Part shown: piece by piece, positions 10,210 to 20,100 of the stretch
Numbering within the stretch: the stretch's first letter is position 1
Layout of the letters: each line of letters begins with the position of its first letter
Assembly: GCA_963281255.1 (NCBI GenBank)
Contig: OY725494.1
Coordinates: 62,001-126,000 of the forward strand
DNA: 64,000 nucleotides
Direction of reading: 5' to 3'
DNA from: Aphrocallistes beatrix
Lineage: Eukaryota; Porifera; Hexactinellida; Sceptrulophora; Aphrocallistidae
Made by a program: the position numbers and the translations under genes
The notes under the pieces: model-generated
What the model saw: only the letters and a program-made list of their open reading frames with translations
Told to the model about the DNA's origin: nothing
Databases searched by the model: none

Positions 10210-11804
10210 TTAAACCTTTTCTCTTTCGGTTTCTCCTCCTAGCTCCTTTGACCGATAAATGCCGAGCTGTCGCATTCTCTCCTCTGGCACTGGTTCCATG
10301 GAATAACGCGGGCGCCTAGCGAGCGGTTCTTCATATTTCAATTCATAGAAGCAATCATTGCTGTATAGCGTATGCATTAACATAACTAACTCGGATCTCT
10401 TTTTTTGGGTTAACATCTCGCTATAGCTGTCACAAAAAGTTTCCGTCGCATATTTCCTTATAAACTCTACCACCTCGTCAGCTGACACTTCTCCCGTATT
10501 TATATGTTCGTCAGTGAAGGTACGTATGGGCACCAGCTTCTCTGCATAGCCGGTGAAGAGCAAGTTGTAGTTGAGGAAGAGTTTGACGTAGGAGGGGAGT
10601 GGCAGTTTGGCTAGGTTGTCCTGTCTTATCCCGTTCACGCGTAGAGTCCCTCTGCACTGAGCTCTCAAGGATAAAGAGTGCTTGTCAATGTATGCGGCAC
10701 ACAGAAAATTTCCTAAACAATAAGAGGTAGCGATTACTTTATTGGACATGCCTAGTTTAAAATCTAGATACCTACTTTCCGGGACGGGACAGAAAAGGTA
10801 CCTACTTTCCGGGACGGGAAGGGACCATCCCGGAAAATAGGTGTCTTGATCCGTCCCGTCCCGGAAAGTAGGCATCTTAACCCGTCCCGTCCCGGGAATT
10901 AGGTACCTAGATTTTCCGGGATGGTCCCGTCCCATCCCGGAAATTAGGCAAGCCCACTTTATTTAAGCTACAAGTTGTTCAGTGGTAGTTTGTACATACA
11001 TACGAATACTAGAAAAGTTGCCTACTGAACTATTCAGGGGTGTAGCCACCGATCCGGTTGGTCCGGTTTCAACCTGACCACTTCACACCTGGTGACTACG
11101 GCCTTGCTATGTAATACCTCTGTTGTAGGCTATGTCTGTCGAGCTCTTCCATGCAGTTTCTGCACCGAAATGTATCAGCAGTTGTATGAGCAGCAAATCT
11201 CCTCTCTGCGCACAAGCGCTTAACAAAGGCAGCCCTAGCAGAATCCAAATATAATTAAACTCTTAGTCACCGTAAAATGCATTCTTACAAATCACTAGGG
11301 AGCCTTTCTTTTGCCTGAATCGAAATCCCATGCAAAAATGTGTAATGTAGTATACTATAAATTCACAAAATATTCATATTGAAAATTTCCAGAATTCGTC
11401 GGTTAATTCATCTTATAATTACTACCTCCATTCATATTCACTTGGTCCGTAAGGTTAACATCAGCTCCGTATTTACACAGCAAGTATGCAACTGCTAATC
11501 GTTTCTGCCACGTTTTCAACACTTCCAAACTCGGATTATTCAAATCCAACCATTTCACTTCATCCCACTTTTTCATTTTCCTAAAGTCGCAAGAATCCGA
11601 ATCTTCAAATAATGTTTCATTATTTGCGCCGATTTTACGTTTAACAGTTCCTTCTTCAGGCAGAATGCAGTAGTGGAGAGCTGCACGAGATGTGCTATCC
11701 AGTTGGTTGATGTTTGCTTTCGTCTTCTTCAACTCTGCATCTATCTTGAGCAAGTCGTTATGTAATATCAGATCAACGATAGGAGGTTCGATTCTCCAAG
11801 CCAT
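10210..11804 (-). CDS. Ankyrin-repeat SOCS-box-like protein B
   Basis: Three minus-strand exons (11804-11426, 11234-11118, 10712-10210) give 332 residues with the same architecture and intron phases as gene A: about three ankyrin repeats (AALHYCILPEEG, YLLCKYGADVN, LLIQLLIHFGAETA), then a SOCS box with SLSLRAQCRGTLR and LPLP, then a long C-terminal tail. Exon 3 differs from gene A at only about 8 positions over some 460 bp, while exon 1 proteins are roughly 65% identical and the introns are unrelated. The last residues differ (ELGGETEREKV against the longer lysine-rich tail of A). It is probably also a Cullin-5 substrate receptor. Confidence 0.84.
10760..10955. repeat. Clustered direct and inverted TTTCCGGGACGGGA repeats in intron 2 of gene B
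   Basis: Five copies of a motif built on ACTTTCCGGGACGGGA / TCCCGTCCCGGAAA lie in both orientations (about 10784, 10806, 10838, 10858, 10892-10945), interleaved with TAGGTACCTA strings. The GC content contrasts sharply with the AT-rich surroundings. A related GTCCCGTCCCAGG hairpin occurs at 15735-15800. It looks like a foldback element with several arms. Confidence 0.7.
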
Positions 11805-12359
11805 TTCCTCTTAAAATGCTACTAATTCGAGGCATAACAAAACAGCGCCGGTGCCACGGTTTTAAAAGTGGTCCGGTTTTTCCCGAACCAACCGGACCAC
11901 TTTTAAAAAGTTTTCCGGTTTAACAGGACCAACCGGACCAGTGGCGCCGGCCCTGCAAAATGTCTACAAAATACGAATATTGCGACGCAAGCAATATTAG
12001 CCAGGCAAAGCATTCCATAGTCCAGCAAGTGTAATCAGATATCAGAACAATCCCTTAGGAAGAACCGAGGGACATACCTAATTTACGGAATTTAACGGAG
12101 CGGTTCCGGAATTTTAAATGCCTATTTTACGGAATATCCAATTCCGTAAAATAGGTATTTAAATTCCAGAACCGTTCCGTCAAGTTCCATAAATTAGGTA
12201 TGTCCTGAACCGAGTATAAATAATCGAAATTTTAGTGATCTAATTGTTATCTTAAATGATTCTACGCTCGTATGTAACCAACAATCTTATTTAGCTAAGT
12301 AAGTGTTGTAAGAGCAGAACATGGTTTAGACACACCACAACACTAATCCAATCAAGCCT
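11805..12359. repeat. Spacer with two hairpin repeats (11830-11960, 12070-12205)
   Basis: At 11830-11960, copies of AAAAGTGGTCCGGTT and AACCGGACCACTTTT alternate in orientation; a related GGTTGGTCCGGTTT string is at 11060. At 12070-12205 an inverted repeat runs from GACATACCTAATTTACGGAA to its complement near AAATTAGGTATGTCC, a near-palindrome of about 135 bp. No gene is visible in this interval. Confidence 0.7.
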
Positions 12360-15300
12360 CTATTTGTCCAACATTTTTCTAAAATCGTCATTACTCATTC
12401 CTTTCCTCTCCACTCTCTCTCCTTCTCCTCCCTGATCCATCTCGGACTCATCCTGAATCTTCACAGCTCGTGGGAGCATTAGCTGAGTCTTTCGATCGTG
12501 AGGGCCTCTCCTCCTCAACTTGTCCTCTTCTGGGGGGTTAGGAACTTTAGGTTTCGGCGCCCCTTCCTTACCCTTTGACCCTCCTTCCCTCCTACTCAAC
12601 CAGTCTTCTCTCTTCTTACTGGTCGGGGGGTTGGATATCGAAACTGAGATCTTACTTTCGCCGATCTGTAACTCGTCTAAGCCCAAGAGAGCTTTAGTAG
12701 CTGAGCTCTCTTCGTCAAATTCCACGTACGCCCAGCCTCTAGGTTTCCCTGTAAGAGAGTTGAAACAGTTAATAGATATGCCCATATAAGGAAACCTGTA
12801 AGGATCATCAATGCCCATATAAGGAAACTTATAAGGATCTCGTACTCATGCCCTTTATAAGGAAACTAGTAAGATCTTTACAAATGTCAATACATCAAAA
12901 CTTGTAAGGGTATTTACTTATGTCCATATAAGGAAACTTGTAAGGATCTTATGTCCATATATGGAAACTTATAAGGATATTACAATGCTGCTCTATGGAC
13001 TTAGAAACTATTTATATTTAAAACAGACGAAGGCACCTTTTCTTGTAGTGATTAGTCTCACATCTTTCACGTCTCCATACTTCACAGCCAGCTGTTCCAA
13101 ACTCTCCTTTTTGATATCAAAAGGCAGTCGATGGACGTACAGAGTTTTCTTGTCCAAAATACGTTCGTGTTTCTGCGGCCGCATTTCTATCGGACATGAT
13201 TTGGAGACGTATCTCGAGACGAATAACAGCCGCTCATTAATCATACTTCTATCCAGCCGCAGAGCTGACTCTACTGCCTCTGCTTCCTTAAACTGAACGT
13301 AACCGAACCCTGAAAACTCTTTCTTGTTATTCTTCTTAGTTTCTAATCGGATCGCTACAATTTCTCCACATGGAGAGAAAAGCTCGCGGATTTTGTCTCT
13401 AGAAACTCTATAGGATAGATTGGATATGAATATCGTGTTTGTTTCGTCCTGAGATGGGAGGGGTTCCGAAATGGTTTGTGCGATGTCCATTTGCTTGCTG
13501 GTGTCGGGCTTTGGAGGTGTTAGCTGTCTCTCAGTATGTACTATGGGTTTGGAAACAACCTGTGGATTATAATGTTTGCTTATAAATCATACCTCAGTTC
13601 ATTTTCTTAAGACAGTGAGATAAATTTCAATTGTATCACCTTTACTTCTTCTTCGCTCTCAGATTCACTGGTTTCTGTGATTTTTCTCACTTTTCGTATC
13701 TTTATGTTCGCTTTTCTGACCTTTGCACCTACCTTGATTGGTCTCTTGCTCAATCCTACTTTACTCACGAATTGATCGCCTCTCTTTACGCGCTTTCTCG
13801 CTGCTCTCAACACGTTCCGTGACTGATACAAACCTTCAGATTCTGCGAAATCTGTTACCTAAAATGATAATCACCATACTTACCAATCACTTTTCGATGC
13901 AGACTCCTAAATCTCCTTATATCTCGATCTTAATACATTTAAAACGAATCGATGGGTACATAAATTGTCTTAAAATCCTTGGATTCAGTGAAAATCTCGG
14001 AATATCCTAACCTGGCTTTCCCTCGCCCTACACTTCTCTTCTGCACTCATCACTTGCTCCAAACTGCCATTAAGCCTCTCAAATTCCAACCAACGTTCAC
14101 ACAATTCTCTAGGCCGCTTAGAACTGGACACTCCTCTTTGTATCACTTCTCTCTCCATTTCTTTAGCCCCATTAGCTCTCTCAAAGTCTGCATATTTGAA
14201 CCAATACCACACCTAACGGTAGATATGAAAAAATTTAACATTTAAAATGAAATAAAGCTGTATTTCTACCCTTTCAATTAGGTCTACCTCATCTTGATGA
14301 TGTTGTATAATGTCCTCCCAGTGTTTCCTGGCTGTGCTTACATCACCTGTCCTCATCAACAGTTCTACTCTCAACTGAGCTAGTTTATGCCTAGGATCTG
14401 AATCTTTTCCGTGTTTGCATTCTAACATGTGTTCACACCTGTCTACTTCCTGTATAACCTTTCCAACAGGTGGTCCCAACCGTAAAATACAACTTATGTA
14501 CTCCAGTGTGATATCGAGTAGAGCTGATGCCTATAAAAGGTATATTTTTCAAGTTGACTCTATCATTTCTATTGTTAATTTATCGTATATGTATTACATT
14601 TGGGAGATTTATTTCCGTGGCTGATACAAAGAGATTTGAAATTTTATCCATCCCCCCTCCGATCCTCTCCTGTATCCGCATAGCTCCAATCCAGCACTCC
14701 TTAGTCCAGGGTACATTCCTCAGTGCTCGGGAGTATACAGACTCAATTTTCGTGATTTCTTTCACCTGGCTATCGCAGTACCTCGTGTACTCTATCCATA
14801 CACTATCATTGAGAGGGTATACCGCTAGGCATCTCTCGTATAAGCACACAATCCTGTTAGGATCCGCTCCTAGGCTCTGTTCTGCTAGCATGTACACTCT
14901 GTAGGTGTCTATAATCGGTGATTTCGTGGAGAGAAGTGAAGTCTCGTGAGGTAACAACGTCTGGTACATGTCCTCGACTCTGTTTATTGGGGATAGTAAA
15001 ACACGGAGAGGATTTACTACCTTTGTACAAACGTCCATATATTTATAGACGTAAGGGTTAATGACCATATATGGAAACCAATAAGGCCTGTTAAGTAATT
15101 ACTTAATAAGTGTAGCTTCGTCTGGCACAGCTTCAGGGTCCCATTCTCTGGCCTGTTGTGGAGATATCTTATGCGGTATCAGAGGGACAGACAGTCTCCT
15201 TTTGTACAGTTTGCTGATCCTGTCATACTGGATCCTGACCTGTAATGTCATTCGGTAAATAGAGTTAGTTATATTTTGATTTAATGGATTTTGAAGTTAC

Positions 15301-16723
15301 TTTCTCTCTTAACTGTACTTGCATCTGCTCTTGAGTGCCACTCTGTTGCATTTTTTGCAATTCTAGAAAGATAAAGGTCTCCATCTCGAGATATCCACCC
15401 CACAGTTTGTCCCCTTCTCCTAAATGTAGCCCCGCCTCTTCTACAGCTCTCTCGTACACACTCCTCACTCTATCCGTCCCTTCGTCCCCCCACTGATGCA
15501 TCTGAGAAACTGAGAACTCGCAGTATAGCTGCCAAATCTGTTAATAACGATTGTTTAAAGCAATCCTACGTATACGATCGATGTACAGCTCCAAACGACA
15601 ATATGAGTATTGGTATGTATGTTACAGTCCAAATGCGTTTCGACGCCAAACGCATTTGGACTGCAACATGTATATGTGAAATCGGAAGTGAGCAGTCTCT
15701 TAACTCATAATTAGTCAAAATTGAGGATTCTTACTAAAACCTGGGACAGGATGGAACAAACCGCATTTATTTCGTCCCGTCCCAGGTTTTAGTAAGAATT
15801 GTGTTACTATTCAAGGTGAGAATAATATTGATTGGCCTGGTACTTGGATTGTAACACATACAAATCTACGTACCGTAAAATGGGGCGACTTTGGCCCTAA
15901 GATGTTGCTTTGTCCCACAATAGCAATTTTAATAAAATATACTCAAACTTAGAAATATTGCGGTATAAATACCTTTGGATATATTGAGAGTTTCATTCCT
16001 CATCTTATCAATGTGGTTACATTGATTCTAAGTTTGAGTATACGTATTTTATTAAAATTGCTATTGTGGGACAAAGCAACCTCTTAGGGCCAAAGTCGCC
16101 CTAGTTTACGGTATATTGATGATGTATCAAATATTGAGGGTGTTCTGAACTAACTTTCACAGATAAATAATCTTCCACTGCTTTATCAAACAGATTGATG
16201 GCATAAACGAATGCATCTTTGTTAATTTGAGCAATTGGGATCTCTTCCAGTAGCCATGATACCCACTGAGTCTCTGAGAGAGGGAAATGAGACTGCATTC
16301 GCTCTCTCGCTTGTCTCAATCGATCGAGATCTGGCGTACCTGTAAGGAGTGCATTGTGTCACAGAATGGGAATCATATTTTAATCCCACTGGTTATGTAG
16401 AAACTCAAGAATAAGAAATGAAAAAAGGTCAATTTGGGGACCAAAATTTTCCTCCTGGCCAATACCGTATGGGCATGGTGTTGTAAATATTGAAGATACT
16501 CACCTGCTAAGAGAGTTATAAGCTCAACATGTTTGTCATACAACATAGGGCTAACTGACAATTCTCTCTCCAACTGATCTATCCTCCTTAGCTCGTCGTT
16601 TCCCTCTCCAACTTCCAGAGAACCCTCCTCACTGCTAGAGGAGGTGTCTGTACCCGCCTCAGCCATTTCTGCGTTCCCTTCGCCTGTCAATCTCTCTAAA
16701 CAGGCTGATAGGCTGCCGGACAT
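12360..16723 (-). CDS. SART3: SART3-like U4/U6 snRNP recycling factor (HAT repeats plus two RRMs)
   Basis: Ten minus-strand exons (16723-16504, 16339-16161, 15537-15301, 15239-15103, 14979-14628, 14530-14270, 14212-14012, 13858-13640, 13559-13037, 12748-12360) give 905 residues (human 963). SART3/Prp24 reanneals U4 and U6 snRNAs and brings the deubiquitinase USP15 to the spliceosome. HAT repeats occupy exons 1-7 (WVSWLLEEIP, IWQLYCEFS, CWIGAMRIQER, WYWFKYADFERANG, CERWLEFERLNGS). Exon 8 is basic (nuclear-localisation-like). RRM1 begins TIFISNLSYRV; RRM2 begins KTLYVHRLPFDI and spans the last intron, with GKPRGWAYVEF after the splice. The C-terminus GMSNDDFRKML matches the LSm-binding tail of human SART3. 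All junctions are GT-AG and in phase. The start is divergent from TGFBRAP1, 400 bp away. Confidence 0.95.
12779..12990. repeat. Tandem CCATATAAGGAAACTTGTAAGGATCT repeats in SART3 intron 9 (motif abbreviated)
   Basis: Five to six imperfect copies of a 30-45 bp unit built on CCATATAAGGAAACTTRTAA followed by GGATCT fill most of this intron. A single diverged copy (CCATATATGGAAACCAATAA) occurs in another SART3 intron at about 15065-15085, so the unit has moved or been duplicated within the gene. Confidence 0.8.
15621..15666. repeat. Small hairpin (GTTACAGTCCAAATGCG family) in SART3 intron 2
   Basis: GTTACAGTCCAAATGCGTTT is followed after a short loop by its inverted copy ending TTTGGACTGCAAC. 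A related hairpin built on AAACGCGTTTCCACTGGAAA lies at 23426-23514 in a TGFBRAP1 intron. Confidence 0.7.
15873..16111. mobile_element. MITE, CCGTAAAMTGGGGCG family, copy 1
   Basis: The 239-bp element in SART3 intron 2 has long terminal inverted repeats (about 80 bp) covering GGGGCGACTTTGGCCCTAAG, TTTGTCCCACAATAGCAATT and ACTCAAACTTA. It is bounded by TA on both sides, consistent with a Tc1/mariner-type target duplication. A second copy is at 55040-55275. No coding capacity. Confidence 0.85.
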
Positions 16724-17123
16724 ATCTACCTACTCTTTAGACTTACTAACATTATTATAAGAGAGTTGTAGTCTTATGTTTAAGGATTTGACGGAGCTTT
16801 GCATTTGCAGTTTAAAATTCTTTAGTTATCGCTTCGCTAGCAATGCCTCAAATTTTAAATTGCTAGGAGAATTAATAAGAACTCACTTTGGCCTAGTTCG
16901 TTATACATCTACACGGACTCAGCCCAAGTGAGTTTATGACGACATTTATTCTGCAAATCCAACACAAAATGCTAACTATGACGTGATGCCTTGTGTTCGA
17001 ATTTGTTCGAAAAATTTAGTACGGAAAATATTATAAATATCCATTGTTTTACTTACTGAGTGAGTTTTGCAACTCCATATTTGATGTTTCAAACAATTGT
17101 AATACGTAGCTATTGATTATCGA
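16724..17123. promoter_or_regulatory. Divergent intergenic region SART3 / TGFBRAP1
   Basis: The SART3 start codon (minus strand) and the TGFBRAP1 start codon (plus strand) are separated by 400 bp, head to head. No repeat element is obvious in it. By position it must hold both promoters and 5' UTRs and may act as a bidirectional promoter. No core element can be named from sequence alone. Confidence 0.5.
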
Positions 17124-20100
17124 ATGGCGATCAAGAACAAACTCGAGGTTTTCAAGCACTATCTGGTGCTGGACCAGGCTGACCTTCTGCCTGACAGGGT
17201 CACCATGACGATTGATTCGATGGAAACTTTCGATAATCAACTCTACATCGGGACGAATGAAGGAATGCTTCTCCTCTATCGAATCGGTACGTAACAAGAT
17301 GGTCATAGTACAATGACATTGAGGAAATAGAAGAGCATAAACGTTAGGGAATCAACGTTTATGCCCCTTCTACTCCTGAAGCAACTTTTCTTATCTCTGC
17401 CACATATATAATGTTATATCATCTGCGGAAATTTATAAAATATTTGAATGGCGACTAAACTCCACAGGAATACCATAGTTAACTGATTTGCTCTTTATAT
17501 GCACTAACATTCTTTCTAGAGGATTCGAAAGGACGCTTGGGTACCCTAGAGCGAGGTGACGCAAACAGAAAAAGTGGGGATGAGCGCCATTTCAAAGCTC
17601 AACTATTGCACAAGAACTTATTCGATCTACAGGAACCGAAACAGAAGGGGTCCGGTAGGCGGGGACATGTGACACATATCAAGGTGGCGCCACAAATCAA
17701 TCGAGCATTCGTGGTGCTAGAAGGCAATCTGTTGGTGGTGCACTCACAAAACTTAGAGCTAAGGGATCTCGGTGTGTGTATATAGGCAAAAACTTTTTAA
17801 AAACAAAAATTTTTTTCAAATTGCAATATCCATGGTTCCAAATAGGTCAGACTCGTGTAAAGAATGTGATTTCTTTCTGTATAAACGAACACCACCAGCA
17901 AACCACACTAGAAACATGCGTCGGTACCAAAAACCGCATTTCCTTCTACAATTTCTCCTTACACCCTGACCAGCTACTCAACACACGAGACATAGCCCTG
18001 AATAATGAGAATCCTCAGAGCATAGCTCTGGACGCATCTACCATCTGTGCTGCGCTCGTATCGAATGATATGAAGACGGGAAGGTATGCACTGATACAGA
18101 CCCACCAGAATCCTGCTGTCATTCAAGAGTTGTGCAGTATTCCGAAAGTCCAGTTTCCGTTTGTGAAACGTGCTCGCAGTGGGAACTTCTTTTTCAACGT
18201 AGGTCTCTGTCAATTCACGAGTACCACAGGTAAAGAAGTGTTTTAAATAGTTATGAACCCTTTATGTTGCTATGGAGAAGATATTATAATTCACTCCTTA
18301 TGTTGTTAAGGAGAGAATATTGGAATTCGGTCCATATTTTGCTCAGGTGAGAATATTGGATTTCAATCCTTATGTTGCTAAGGAGAAGATGTTGGAATTT
18401 AGTCTGAGTTGAAGAATTTAATAATTGGTTTATCGGCGCGACAAATCTAGCAAATTTCTAATTATTTAGGAGAGTCAAAGCATGTGCCTATCCTTTGGGA
18501 GAAAAACGTAAAAAGCGCCGTGTTCGTATTCCCATACCTCGTCTGTGCCAACTCGAGTCAGGTGTTCGTGTACAGCATGCTCAACCAACAGGAGAAACAG
18601 GACTTCAACTTCAAAGATCACCACGCCTTATGCACCACAACCCGAGGAGATGAGTTGAGAATTCTCCTCGCATCGGAGCGCTCTGTCTATTGCCTTAAAT
18701 CTACAGGTAGGTCGAGTAAAATAGGCGTAGAAAACCTCGAGAATTTAACTACCCATTCGACCCATTAATTAACTCCTGTATATCAAAACATATATGTACA
18801 TAGGTCTACAGTACCAAGCGGAATACCTGATGGACAGCCATCAGATAGAGGAGGCATTACAGTTGGCTAAAGTGGAGCATGCCTTTCTCAAGTCTAGAAG
18901 CACCCAAGCAACTGCTGATAGCTATCTAGTCAAGTGAGAACATAGATTCAGGATTGATTTTACATTCTAAATTGTTTAGTAATTTTTTGATGTCTTTATT
19001 TGTATATTTTCCCCAGAGTCAAACAACGAGTAGGTCTGCTTTTCCTCCAGGGAGGAGACTACCATTCAGCCACTCAACAGCTCTTAGACGGACAAATGGA
19101 CCCTAGAGAAGTTATTTCCCTAATCCCTGGTCTCCTATTGAAGGGATCCAATTATGAATTGGTGCACAAAGGTTGCGAGATTGTGAAAGGGAGAATGAGC
19201 CAGGAATCGGATCCAGAGAAAATCCTGAAATTCAAAAGCTTCCTCATTACATACTTAGATGCAGTTCGTACAGAACCAATTGCTGTTAACCTCAAAGTAT
19301 GTCGACAAATGTAAATCGGTTACAAACTTGAATCGTGTAACACTCGTGTCCAGTGGCACTCTTTTGAGTAAAAACTGCTGACTTGGCTGACTCTATAATT
19401 TTGGAGTTTATGTACACAAACTGTGCCAGAAATTTACCCCGGAAATTATGGCCACTGTTTCCGTGGCCTTAAAATTTTCATCAATTCCAAATATAATTCA
19501 CCTCGGGAGTCACAAATGGTCAAAAGCATTACGATATCGGGGAAATCATGAACTATTCAAATTTATTTATAGGAAGAGATCGACACAGCCATGCTCGGCC
19601 TACTCGCACAACTTCGTTCCAAAGACCTCATTCCATTCATTGAAACTAGAACCACCATCAATTTTGACGAGGGTGTGTCCATTCTAACTAAAGAACGCTG
19701 TTTCTATGCTTTGGGGATATTCTACTCTTTCAATAGAGAGATACAGAAGGCATTGGAAACATGGATTAAAATTGAAGATGGGGAATGTAAAGATCAATCT
19801 TTTCCAGGTCGGTCTGAGAAAACAAAGTCGAGTAATTCAAATTGAAAAATGTGAAAGTTTTTGGAAAACTCGACTAATATATCGATAGCTCCAATAAACA
19901 GGTGTTGCAAGCCGTAAGGAATTACTACTCAATCCAAATATAAGTGATTGCAGGATGCAACACCTGTTTAGGTTTTATCGATAATATTGCATCAAGACAC
20001 TGGAATGATGGTTGTAACTTAGGTATTTTTCTTTAGGCTTTGGATTTTTGGTTGAATACCTGAGCAACCTTGGGTACCATGAGTTGGTGATGAAGTTCGC

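Noticed and set aside
15085-15110. Reading SART3 exon 4 into the frame at 14580-15068 through GTAATTACTTAACAG as a 15-bp intron
   Set aside because: Too short for an intron. The acceptor AATAAACAG at about 14980 gives the right phase and restores alignment with human SART3.
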